A DNA stretch of 64,000 nt from Desulfobacter curvatus DSM 3379 (lineage in GTDB: Bacteria > Desulfobacterota > Desulfobacteria > Desulfobacterales > Desulfobacteraceae). The stretch lies in the NCBI RefSeq assembly GCF_000373985.1, contig NZ_KB893013.1:4585-68584 (forward strand), written 5' to 3'. This document shows, piece after piece, positions 52,603 through 61,452 of the stretch (its first letter is position 1; every line of letters begins with the position of its first letter). The translations under genes were made by a program, and so were the position numbers. Under the pieces are notes generated by a model that saw only the letters and a list, made by a program, of their open reading frames with translations, ran no database searches and was not told where the DNA came from.

Positions 52603-53022
52603 TTATGAGCGGCCCTCTTCAGCGACTGGTTCGCTGGTTTTTATTATTGGATTTGAAAGGTATTTAATTGATTTCGCTCTCCAAAATGGAACAAAAATCA
52701 ACCCTGTCTTACTATCTTCATTCCATTCATCACCATCCCTGCTTTCAACTGACCATGAATATGGCTTGCTACCACACTTTACGACTTTTAGTCGGCATTT
52801 ATCGCTTAAACCGAATCCGAAACAATTCAGGGCTTCATCCTCATTATCAAATTCCTCATGCCATCCATCAAATCCGACTGTGAATCCTGGATTATTATCA
52901 ATTAGCCAAACGGTAAAACCATTTGGAGATGTCGGCTCAACAGAAATCTTGTTGTCATCAATTTGACAATTTAGTTGAGGATACTTTTTTAGTTTTTCTT
53001 TTATTTTATCGCTTGCGCTCAT
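52603..53022 (-). CDS. Small soluble protein of unknown function
   Basis: 139 residues, no signal peptide, acidic and rich in Trp, Gly and Asn (NGFTVWLIDNNPGFTVGFDG, YSWSVESRDGDEW). The style is like small proteins carried by integron cassettes or immunity-like families, but I see no attC-like site beside it and no toxin gene. It ends 58 nt before the deaminase ATG on the same strand and is probably co-transcribed. Low GC content suggests transfer together with that gene. Function not recognised. Confidence 0.65.
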   Translation of the reverse strand: MSASDKIKEKLKKYPQLNCQIDDNKISVEPTSPNGFTVWLIDNNPGFTVGFDGWHEEFDNEDEALNCFGFGLSDKCRLKVVKCGSKPYSWSVESRDGDEWNEDSKTGLIFVPFWRAKSIKYLSNPIIKTSEPVAEEGRS

Positions 53023-53362
53023 AATTTTAGACAGCGAACAAGTTGATCTGTGGTTTCCGTTTATCTTTCATATTCACTTATCTAACGGGATACCACCCGA
53101 AAAGTTGGAATATGCAGATCTTAATAACTTTTTAACATATCGATTAAAAAATTCTTACCATTACCCGAAATGATTCGTAAAGGATTTAATTTAAAATCTA
53201 TATTGCCACAAGCGCCACTCAAATGTAAAGTAGAGCAAGTTTTCATCAGCAAAATTTAACCACCTGGCCCTGGTTTTTTGTTGTACAAGACAACTCTTTT
53301 TTAATTTCCTGCACCAGTAAAGGGGCATAAAAATTTCCATGGACCCAATGAAGGACAATAAC
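53023..53362. other. AT-rich intergenic region between divergent genes
   Basis: 340 bp with no reading frame of note. It separates the AT-rich deaminase pair (minus) from the alpha-2-macroglobulin gene (plus) and must hold promoters for both. I see no clear operator, hairpin or repeat in it. Confidence 0.4.
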
Positions 53363-56300
53363 ATGAAACATTTTCGCCTGCTTTTTTTACCGGTACTATC
53401 GTTATGCCTGCTTCTTTTCGCAGTTCAGGGTATAGCCCAAAGCGCTGAACTTGAAGCCCGTTTTGCCGGTCAGCAGACCGTGGACGGACAAAACGCCCTG
53501 GCCGTCACATTTTCTCTACCCCTGGATACGATACAGGACTTAAGCAAATATTTCAGCATTATTGAACAAGCAGACGACGCCCCTGTGGACGGTGCCTGGA
53601 TCCTGGCCAAGGATACCCAGGTGGCCTATTTCACCCAGATAAAACCGGACACCGCCTATACCATCCATGTGGCAAAAGGCCTGGCACCGGCCCAAGGCGA
53701 GGCCCTGGCCGAAAAAGTCATGTATGAGGTGACCACCCGGTCGGCCCAACCCATGATCGCATTCGGTTCCACGGGATTCATCCTGGCCACGGACCTGGTC
53801 AAGGGGCTGCCCGTGGACAGTCTGAACATCAAACAGACTGACATTGATTTTTTCAGGGTACGGCCGGATCAATTGACCGGCTTCAAGGATGAATTCTGGA
53901 GTTCCACATATTTAAGGTATTACCGGTCTGATGAGCTGGCGGACATCGCAGATCTTGTCTATACCGGCCGCTGGGATCTGGACATTAAAAAAGACTTACG
54001 CTCCCGGTTCAACATCCCCATCACCCATATCAAGGAACTCAAAACACCCGGCATTTACATTGCCGTACTCCGGGGTGCAGGCCACTATCAATACGGCTAC
54101 CGCATGACCTGGTTTTCCATTTCCGACTTGGGGGTACATGCCAGGGTATATGACACCTCTATCCGGTTTTTTATCCAGAGTCTTTCAACGGCAGACCCAA
54201 TAAAAAAGGCTGTCATCAAGGGACTCGATAAGGAAGGAAAAATTCTGTTTGAGCAGGCAACGGATAAAGACGGCCTATGCGTGATAAAAGGACATTTTGA
54301 AAAACTGGCACTGGTGTCTGTTTCCAAAAAGAATCATATCAGCCTGATGGCCATGGATACCCCGGCCCTTGATTTGTCTGAATTTACCATGGGCGATGCC
54401 CTGTTCAGGCCCCTGGAGCTATTCGTATACGGCCCCCGGGCCATCTACCGTCCCGGGGAAACCGTAGTACTTGACGGCATCTTGAGAAACCAGGACGGCC
54501 GGACGGCGCCTGGGATAAAAGTGGCGGCCACGGTGGTTCAGCCCGATGGAAAAGTCATCCGGGAATTTACCTGGAAACCGGGCAAAGGCAATCATTTCAA
54601 CACCAGTTTTCAGCTGCCCGCCAATGCGCTGACAGGAAAATGGCGGGTGAAATTCTCCAATGGCGATAATGCGTTTAAAGAATATCCCTTTCTGGTGTCC
54701 GAATTTCTGCCCGAACGTATGAAGCTGGTCATAGACCAGGCAGACAACAACATTCTGTCCCCGGATAAAGACCTTGCCATCCACATCCAGGGCGACTTTC
54801 TGTACGGGGCACCTGCAAGCGGCAGCCGGGCCAATGCGGTGATCCACGTGAAACAGGCACGGGATCTGTTCAAAAAGACCTTACCCGGTTTTGAATTCGG
54901 TGACATCACAGATCTCGTCAACACCACCTACACCTGTGACGATATCCGCCTGGACGAAACGGGAAAAGGCGTTATTGAGGTGGATAATCAATGGAAGGAA
55001 GTGACCTCCCCTCACTGGGTTACGGCCAATGTCAGCCTTTACGACTCCGGAGAACGCCCGGTGGTGAGAAACGCCTCCTGGCAGGTGTGGCCGGCCCCAA
55101 ACCTTGTGGGCATCAGAAACATGTCCGGAACAGAAGACGACCCTGATCAGGTACCCAACAATGATACGGCAAAATTTGAAGTGATCCTGGCAGACACCCA
55201 GGGCCGGCTTAAAGCAGCCCGGGGACTGAAGGTTACAGTAATCCGGGAGCACCGGGAATATTACTGGGAATATAAAGACGACGCGTGGCACTGGGGCAGC
55301 AACAGCCAGTTCTATCCCGTGGACCGGTTTGATCTTGATATTCCGGACCAGGGCAAGGCCCAGGTAAATGTTCCCGTGGAATGGGGCGGATACCGTCTGG
55401 AAATAAAAAATCCCGCCACAGGCCTGACAACATCCAAAAGCATCTGGGCCGGCTGGCGGCCCCAGGGGCAGGGGCAAAAAGATATGAACCGGCCGGACAG
55501 GGTGGACCTGACCCTGGACAAACCCGGATACCGGGCCGGGGATACCGCCCGGGTGATGGTTAAGGCGCCCCAGGGCGGGAAAGGCTTTTTATTTGTGGAT
55601 GGGGCAGACAATCTTTTAACTCTGCCCATTGATATTCCTGCCCGTGGAAAAGAGATTGCCGTTCCCATTGACCCGGCCTGGGCCCGCCATGATCTCTATG
55701 TATCCGCACTGGTAATCCGGCCCGGAGAGAGCAGGAATGCAAAATTGCCCAAGCGCTCCGTGGGACTGATCCATCTGCCCCTTGACCGTACCGGCCGCCG
55801 TATGAACGTTGATATCCAGGCCCCGGAAAAAACAGAACCCAACCGCCGGGTGGATGTGACGGTCAATCTGACAGATGCTGACGGCAAACCGGCCAAAAAC
55901 GCCATGGTCACCCTGGCTGCCGTGGACTGTGGAATTTTAAACCTGACCCGGTTCAAAACCCCGGACCCATTCGGCTATTTTTTCCAATCCCGGAAATACA
56001 GCCCAGAAATCCATGATATTTACCAAAAACTCATTGAAGCTGCAGACGGCAGTTATGCAAAAATGCGTTTTGGCGGGGATATGGCCACACTGACCCGGGG
56101 TGGGGACCGGCCGTCAACAGATGTGCAGATCCTGGCCATCCACCAAAAGGCGGTTGATGCAGACGATCAGGGCAACGCCCTATTCCACCTGGACCTTCCC
56201 GACTTCGACGGACAGGTGCGGATCATGGCCATTGCCCATACGGACAACACTTTTGGTTCCGGGGACAAGGAGATGATCCTGGCCTCGCCCATCGTGGTCC

Positions 56301-58219
56301 AGGCCACCATGCCGCGTTTCCTTTCCTGCGGCGACCAGGGTTTTATAATGCTGGAACTGAACAACTTAACAGATATTACCCAGAATATAACCCTGGAAAC
56401 AGACTTCATCGGACCGGTGTCTATCACTGGACAGGCCGATCACACCATAGCCCTGGAACCCCATAAACGTAAAAACGTCAAACTGCCCATTACGGCAGGC
56501 ACCACAGCGGGCCGGGCACACATCACCTGCCGGATAAGAGGCATTCAGGGTCCGGACGTCTCCCCGGAAATGACCAAAACCTGGTTCCTGGAAACCCGGT
56601 CGCCCTATCCCCATAAAACCCAAACCTGGCAAAAATTGCTGACACCGGGACAGAAGTTTTCCACGCCGTCTGCCGCCCTGAACACTTTGGTGCCGGATAC
56701 GGTAACCGTGATGGCCAGCCTGGATTCGGAGCCGCCGGTGAACCTGGCCCAGCATGTGAGTGAATTGCTGGCCTATCCGTACGGGTGTCTGGAGCAAACC
56801 GTATCAGGCTTTTTCCCCCATATACTGCTCTCCTTTGATCAGTTTGCACAATTGGGTGTTGAGGCAGGCACCAAGGAAGCCACCAGTGAAAAAATCAGAC
56901 GCGGCATCCAGCGCCTGCTTGAAAAGCAGAAAAGCTCCGGCGCCTTTGGCCTGTGGAGTTCCCAAAGCCCGGAAAGCCCCTGGCTCACGGCCTACGCCAC
57001 CCATATGATGGTCGAAGCTGTGGACGCAGGGTATGAAGTGCCTGTAAGTGCGGTGAAAAAGGCACTCACCCGCCTTGCCGTATATGTTCGCCGCCCCAAA
57101 GCCATTCGCAGCCCGGGATGGACCGACGGCAAAATGTTCAGGGCGGCCACCCGGGCCTATGCCGCCTTTGTCCTTGCCCGGGTCAGTTCCCTGGGACTTG
57201 CGGATGCCCGGAATGTCTATGCCTATGTGAAAGCCAACCATCCCACGCCCTTGAGCCTGGTCCATGCGGGCACGGCCCTTGGGCTTGCCGGAGACCGTAC
57301 CCAAGCGTTTGGGGCCTTTGACCTGGCCCTCAAAACCCGGCGGGATGACGAACGGATGTATGGCGGAGACTACGGTTCCAATGTCCGGGACCTTGCGGCT
57401 GCCTACTATTTTGTCACCACCTATTTTGCCGACTATGCATTCCGGGGCGTATTCCTCCACGACCTTTCAGCCGAGCTGAAAGAGCGGCAGTGGCTCTCCA
57501 CCCAGGAACGCAACAGCCTGGTCATGGCAGGAGCGGCCAAACTGGCCCATCCGGCCGGAGCATGGGCTGCCGATGTAACCGTCGGAAACAAGACCGGTGC
57601 CCACACCGGAAAGGGTCCGGGACGGGTGATATTCACAAAAGGCACTGCGGCCGGGGGATTCACCGTGAAAAACACCGGCAAATCCAATCTTTATCTGGAT
57701 CTTGTGCTCACAGGATATCCCAACAGCCTGCCGGCCCCCCAAAGCAATGGTGTCAGCATTTCCAGGCAGTTTCTGGATACCAACGCAACGCCGGTGGATA
57801 TTTCCAAAGTGACTTCCGGGGACCGGCTCATTGTGGCCTTGAAGGTTGGATCCAAAAAGCAGCAACTGCCCCATGCCCTGGTGGTGGACATGCTGCCTGC
57901 CGGATTTGAACTGGAAGATCCCAATGTGTCGGGATCATTCCTCATTGATGACATAGAGGTGGATGGCAAAACCATTTCCCAATGGCATGACGGTTGTAAT
58001 ACGGCCCACACCGAATACAGGGATGACAGATTTATGACAGCCCTGAATCTTGGTTACAGTGAAACCTGCCGGATTTTCTATGCTGTGCGGGTGGTCAGTC
58101 CCGGTGTTTTCAAGGTCCCGCAGCCACTGGTGGAAGATATGTACCGGCCCTATATCCGAGGCGTGGGTAAAACTGTTGACCGGACCCGTGTGAATTCTCC
58201 CGGTTCCGGGCAAAACTGA
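53363..58219 (+). CDS. Bacterial alpha-2-macroglobulin
   Basis: About 1618 residues from the ATG at 53363, chosen for AAGGA 7 nt upstream; ATGs at 53339 and 53348 are in frame. A signal peptide (about 1-28) ends near GIAQSAELEA with no lipobox Cys, unlike E. coli YfhM, so it may be free in the periplasm. MG-type beta domains fill the first 800 residues (GPRAIYRPGETVVLDGILRN); the thioester motif CLEQ is at Cys1142 (YPYGCLEQTV) and the following alpha-helical thioester domain has WLTAYATHMMVEA. It traps attacking proteases and protects the cell wall. It is followed by pbpC, the classic pair for wall defence and repair. Confidence 0.92.
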   Translation: MKHFRLLFLPVLSLCLLLFAVQGIAQSAELEARFAGQQTVDGQNALAVTFSLPLDTIQDLSKYFSIIEQADDAPVDGAWILAKDTQVAYFTQIKPDTAYTIHVAKGLAPAQGEALAEKVMYEVTTRSAQPMIAFGSTGFILATDLVKGLPVDSLNIKQTDIDFFRVRPDQLTGFKDEFWSSTYLRYYRSDELADIADLVYTGRWDLDIKKDLRSRFNIPITHIKELKTPGIYIAVLRGAGHYQYGYRMTWFSISDLGVHARVYDTSIRFFIQSLSTADPIKKAVIKGLDKEGKILFEQATDKDGLCVIKGHFEKLALVSVSKKNHISLMAMDTPALDLSEFTMGDALFRPLELFVYGPRAIYRPGETVVLDGILRNQDGRTAPGIKVAATVVQPDGKVIREFTWKPGKGNHFNTSFQLPANALTGKWRVKFSNGDNAFKEYPFLVSEFLPERMKLVIDQADNNILSPDKDLAIHIQGDFLYGAPASGSRANAVIHVKQARDLFKKTLPGFEFGDITDLVNTTYTCDDIRLDETGKGVIEVDNQWKEVTSPHWVTANVSLYDSGERPVVRNASWQVWPAPNLVGIRNMSGTEDDPDQVPNNDTAKFEVILADTQGRLKAARGLKVTVIREHREYYWEYKDDAWHWGSNSQFYPVDRFDLDIPDQGKAQVNVPVEWGGYRLEIKNPATGLTTSKSIWAGWRPQGQGQKDMNRPDRVDLTLDKPGYRAGDTARVMVKAPQGGKGFLFVDGADNLLTLPIDIPARGKEIAVPIDPAWARHDLYVSALVIRPGESRNAKLPKRSVGLIHLPLDRTGRRMNVDIQAPEKTEPNRRVDVTVNLTDADGKPAKNAMVTLAAVDCGILNLTRFKTPDPFGYFFQSRKYSPEIHDIYQKLIEAADGSYAKMRFGGDMATLTRGGDRPSTDVQILAIHQKAVDADDQGNALFHLDLPDFDGQVRIMAIAHTDNTFGSGDKEMILASPIVVQATMPRFLSCGDQGFIMLELNNLTDITQNITLETDFIGPVSITGQADHTIALEPHKRKNVKLPITAGTTAGRAHITCRIRGIQGPDVSPEMTKTWFLETRSPYPHKTQTWQKLLTPGQKFSTPSAALNTLVPDTVTVMASLDSEPPVNLAQHVSELLAYPYGCLEQTVSGFFPHILLSFDQFAQLGVEAGTKEATSEKIRRGIQRLLEKQKSSGAFGLWSSQSPESPWLTAYATHMMVEAVDAGYEVPVSAVKKALTRLAVYVRRPKAIRSPGWTDGKMFRAATRAYAAFVLARVSSLGLADARNVYAYVKANHPTPLSLVHAGTALGLAGDRTQAFGAFDLALKTRRDDERMYGGDYGSNVRDLAAAYYFVTTYFADYAFRGVFLHDLSAELKERQWLSTQERNSLVMAGAAKLAHPAGAWAADVTVGNKTGAHTGKGPGRVIFTKGTAAGGFTVKNTGKSNLYLDLVLTGYPNSLPAPQSNGVSISRQFLDTNATPVDISKVTSGDRLIVALKVGSKKQQLPHALVVDMLPAGFELEDPNVSGSFLIDDIEVDGKTISQWHDGCNTAHTEYRDDRFMTALNLGYSETCRIFYAVRVVSPGVFKVPQPLVEDMYRPYIRGVGKTVDRTRVNSPGSGQN

Positions 58220-58239
58220 TATGACGAAGAACTTTATCT

Positions 58240-58328
58240 GAAAGAATCAAAAAAATTGCTAAGTTACTTTCATGTTTTGTTGTGGGTTGAGCCTAGGTGT
58301 TGATAAACCAGGTCGGCCCATGGCCGTT
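58240..58328 (-). repeat. Structured interspersed repeat, copy C (overlaps pbpC start)
   Basis: 89 bp, exactly the length of copy A. On the minus strand it reads from AACGGCCATGGGCC through CACCTAGGCTCAACCCACAA to CTTTC. Base-paired parts are CGGCC/GGCCG, CCTGG/CCTAGG and GAAAG/CTTTC. It fills most of the 77-nt gap between the alpha-2-macroglobulin and pbpC and enters the first ten codons of pbpC. Confidence 0.75.
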
Positions 58329-60681
58329 AGTTCCGACAAAAATTGGCCGGATACTGATCTTTGTTCTGGTGGCAGGTGGTGTCTGCTTTATTGCATTGGA
58401 CCATTTGTTTCCCTTTGATACCTTGGAACGTTCCATATCCACCGTTATTGTGGACCGTCACCAGACACCCTTGCGGGCCTTTGCCGACAAAAACGGGGTA
58501 TGGCGGTATCCGGCAAGGCCCGGGCAGGTCTCTTCATTGTACCTTCAAGCCCTTCTGGCCTATGAAGACCGCTGGTTCTATTACCACCCCGGCATCAACC
58601 CCCTGGCCATCTGCCGGGCGTTTTTCCAGAACCTGATCCACGGCCGGATCGTATCCGGCGGATCAACGCTCACCATGCAGACCGCCCGGATTATTGATAT
58701 GGGGGAACAAGGAAACAACCCGTCGCCCCCAGGATTTTTCCCGCGCATGGGTGTCAAATTGCGCCAGATGTTCAGGGCACTTCAGCTTGAATACCACTTT
58801 ACCAAAGATGAAATTCTTGGGTTATACCTTACCCACGCACCGTTTGGCGCCAATATCGAAGGAGTCAGGGCGGCCTGCTACACCTGGCTGGGCAAGGATG
58901 CAAACGAAATGACCCGGGCCGAAGCAGCGCTTATGGCCGTACTGCCCCAGGCACCCTCCAGATACCGGCCGGACCGCCATCCTGACAGGGCGGCAAAGGC
59001 CCGGGATAAGGTTCTTGACCGGATGGCCCGGTTCGGCCTTTGGACCGCAGACCAGATCAAGGCAGCCAAGCAGGAACCGGTGGTCTCTTTCAGGTTTCCC
59101 ACATCCATGACAGCGCCCCTGGCAACCCGGCGGCTGAAAACCATTTACCCGGATGCAAAAATCATCAATACCTTTATCGATGAAAACCTGCAGATGCGCA
59201 TGGCAGAACTTTTGCGGGCATATATGGAAAGGCTGCCGCCAAAACAGTCGGGTGCCGTGCTGGTGGTCAATCACAAAACCTTGGAAATTGAAGCCTATGC
59301 CGGGTCTGCAGATTTTTTCAATTCATCCAGGCGTGGCCATGTGGATATGATCCAGGCCCTGAGGTCTCCGGGTTCCACGTTGAAACCTTTTATTTACGAC
59401 CTTTCCATGGATCAGGGACTGATTCATTCCCATTCCATGCTCCTGGACGTGCCAAGATACAAAAAAAACTATAACCCGGGCAATTTCACCCGGGGATTTT
59501 CAGGGCCTGTCACCGTAACCCGGGCGTTGCAGGATTCATTGAACCTGCCTGCGGTCCAGGTGCTGGAAGCATATGGTCCGGGCCGGTTCCACGATAGATT
59601 GCGCAACGCAGGAGCCCGGTTCAAATTTGAAGGTAAACCCAATCTATCCATGGCCCTGGGCGGTGTGGGCACAAGCCTTGAATCCCTGGTGACCCTGTAT
59701 ACGGCCATCGGGCGCGGCGGCATTGCCGGCAAGCCGCGGTTGTGTCCCTTGGAGCCTGTGCAGGAACGGTATCTGATGAGTCCCGGGGCCGCCTTTATCA
59801 TCCGGGAAATCCTGTCCCGGCCCTTTCCGGGCAGACAGGGCGTCGGCAGGTTGTCCGGCGCATTGTCCATAGCATGGAAAACCGGCACCAGTTACGGATT
59901 CAGGGATGCCTGGGCCATGGGCCTTAAGGGGGATTATACGGTGGGGGTATGGATCGGCCGCCCTGACGGCTCCCCGTCTCCGGGACAGTATGGAGCCATC
60001 ACGGCGCTTCCGCTTCTTGGCCAGGTGATGGAAAATTTAACTGCCGGCACGGGAACACAGGAACAACCTGAAAGCGTATCAAAGGAGACCGTATGCTGGC
60101 CGTCCGGTCTTGCAGCATCCGGAATCCGGGATCGGGCAAAGGGGGCTTGTGCCAAAAAATTTGATGCCTGGATACTGAACGGGCAGATTCCGCCAACCAT
60201 GACCGGGGAAACCGGCCTTACCGCCCCATTGATCCGGACGTTCTGGGTGGACAGCAAAGGCATGCGGGCAACACCGGCCTGCGGGGGTATTGAAAAGAAA
60301 ACGGTGGTCTTATGGCCATGGCAGGCTGAGCCCTTTATCCCGGCCCGTTGGCGACGGGCTGCCGTGCTGCCCAAGGATTCGCCCGGCTGTCCCGGTATGG
60401 CACCCCTGATTCTACCGGATATAAGGATTATTTCTGTTTCCGACAACAGCATCCTGACCTGCCAACCGGGCCAGACCGGTTCTCCCACCATCCCCCTAAG
60501 GGCTTTAGGCGGCAGGGGCGAACGTCAGTGGTTTCTCAATCAAACACCTTTGATGAATACCGGCGGATCAGCCCCATTTTTTATGCCCATGCCGGTGCCG
60601 GGAAGGTATCATCTGGCCGTGGTGGATGAATCCGGCAGTTTTGACCAGGTCTGTTTTTCCGTCATTGAACTCAATCCTTGA
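58297..60681 (+). CDS. pbpC: Penicillin-binding protein 1C
   Basis: 794 residues: a membrane anchor (about 17-38), glycosyltransferase family 51 domain (about 55-235, with AYEDRWFYYHPGINP and GGSTLTMQTARI), a transpeptidase domain (about 300-590, Ser360 in PGSTLKPF and KTGTSYGFRDAW) and a C-terminal BiPBP_C domain (about 700-790). It polymerises and cross-links peptidoglycan in the periplasm. The frame starts with GTG 58297 or TTG 58300; both lie in repeat copy C, and no ATG exists before the anchor, so the insertion seems to have supplied the start. Position after alpha-2-macroglobulin is the usual yfhM-pbpC arrangement. Confidence 0.92.
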   Translation: MLINQVGPWPLVPTKIGRILIFVLVAGGVCFIALDHLFPFDTLERSISTVIVDRHQTPLRAFADKNGVWRYPARPGQVSSLYLQALLAYEDRWFYYHPGINPLAICRAFFQNLIHGRIVSGGSTLTMQTARIIDMGEQGNNPSPPGFFPRMGVKLRQMFRALQLEYHFTKDEILGLYLTHAPFGANIEGVRAACYTWLGKDANEMTRAEAALMAVLPQAPSRYRPDRHPDRAAKARDKVLDRMARFGLWTADQIKAAKQEPVVSFRFPTSMTAPLATRRLKTIYPDAKIINTFIDENLQMRMAELLRAYMERLPPKQSGAVLVVNHKTLEIEAYAGSADFFNSSRRGHVDMIQALRSPGSTLKPFIYDLSMDQGLIHSHSMLLDVPRYKKNYNPGNFTRGFSGPVTVTRALQDSLNLPAVQVLEAYGPGRFHDRLRNAGARFKFEGKPNLSMALGGVGTSLESLVTLYTAIGRGGIAGKPRLCPLEPVQERYLMSPGAAFIIREILSRPFPGRQGVGRLSGALSIAWKTGTSYGFRDAWAMGLKGDYTVGVWIGRPDGSPSPGQYGAITALPLLGQVMENLTAGTGTQEQPESVSKETVCWPSGLAASGIRDRAKGACAKKFDAWILNGQIPPTMTGETGLTAPLIRTFWVDSKGMRATPACGGIEKKTVVLWPWQAEPFIPARWRRAAVLPKDSPGCPGMAPLILPDIRIISVSDNSILTCQPGQTGSPTIPLRALGGRGERQWFLNQTPLMNTGGSAPFFMPMPVPGRYHLAVVDESGSFDQVCFSVIELNP

Positions 60682-60710
60682 TTCCTGCAACAGCGATCAA
60701 AATGCAACAA

Positions 60711-61355
60711 TCAAATGTGCCGAATGCCGTTCAGTTCCAGGGGGGATGATACACAGCAACCGGCCCCTGCGTCTTCGAGATCCTGCCGGCTGCCGTATCC
60801 CCATAGAACGCCTAATCCGTAAATGCCGTTCTCTTTTGCGCCGATCATATCATAGGATGTATCTCCCACCATTATTGTGTCAACGGGTTCAAGATTCTCC
60901 TGCTCCATCACATAGGCGATCAGTGAGGTTTTATCTGCCCTTGTTCCATCCATCTCAGCACCGTGAACCGATTTGAAAAAAGGGGCCAGATCAAAATGAT
61001 CAATGATTTTCTCTGCAAAAAGCCTGACTTTTGAGGTGGCAACGAAAAGGGTATGCCCGTTTTCCTTCAGGTCCTTAAGGGCCTTTGGAATGGTTTCGTA
61101 TACCTGGTTCTCAAACATACCGATTTTTTGAAAACGTTCCCTATAAAAAATCACAGCTTTTTGCGCCCGATCCATATCGCCATCCAGAAGTTTGTAAAAG
61201 CTGTCCTGCAACGGTGGACCAATACACCACCCAAGGCTTTCGGCTTCCGGGGCCCTGGCATTCAATTTTTCAAGGGCATAAATAATACTTGTTGTGATCC
61301 CTTCAAACGGGTCTGTCAGCGTACCGTCCAAGTCAAATAAGATATTTGTTTTCAT
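60711..61355 (-). CDS. HAD-family phosphatase (Gph/phosphoglycolate phosphatase-like)
   Basis: 214 residues with HAD motifs in order: nucleophile ILFDLDGTLTDPFEG, motif II LFVATSKVRLFAEKI, motif III Lys in TRADKTSL and motif IV IMVGDTSYDMIGAKENG. The helical cap at about 15-85 is of the C1 type found in phosphoglycolate phosphatases and pyrophosphatases. Substrate is uncertain. The Shine-Dalgarno AGGAG lies inside a 10-bp stem that could hide it. It is on the same strand and downstream of the subtilase gene. Confidence 0.87.
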   Translation of the reverse strand: MKTNILFDLDGTLTDPFEGITTSIIYALEKLNARAPEAESLGWCIGPPLQDSFYKLLDGDMDRAQKAVIFYRERFQKIGMFENQVYETIPKALKDLKENGHTLFVATSKVRLFAEKIIDHFDLAPFFKSVHGAEMDGTRADKTSLIAYVMEQENLEPVDTIMVGDTSYDMIGAKENGIYGLGVLWGYGSRQDLEDAGAGCCVSSPLELNGIRHI

Positions 61356-61360
61356 AATTT

Positions 61361-61397
61361 AATCTCCTGCCGCATACAATACCTTCTGCAGGAGATT
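61361..61397 (-). promoter_or_regulatory. Hairpin that pairs with the Shine-Dalgarno of the HAD gene
   Basis: On the minus strand AATCTCCTGC (61397-61388) is exactly complementary to GCAGGAGATT (61370-61361), which contains the AGGAG ribosome site 8 nt before the ATG at 61355. The loop is 17 nt. When folded it would block initiation. On the plus strand the same stem is followed by TTT and could be a terminator instead, but no plus-strand gene ends nearby. Confidence 0.5.
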
Positions 61398-61452
61398 TTT
61401 GTAAATTAAAGTTTGGCAGGCAGGAAAGGATGTGATTATAGCGCTGTTCTTA

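Noticed and set aside
52545..52620. Integron attC site next to the small AT-rich gene
   Set aside because: The protein style is cassette-like, but no RYYYAAC/GTTRRRY pair with an imperfect palindrome is present.
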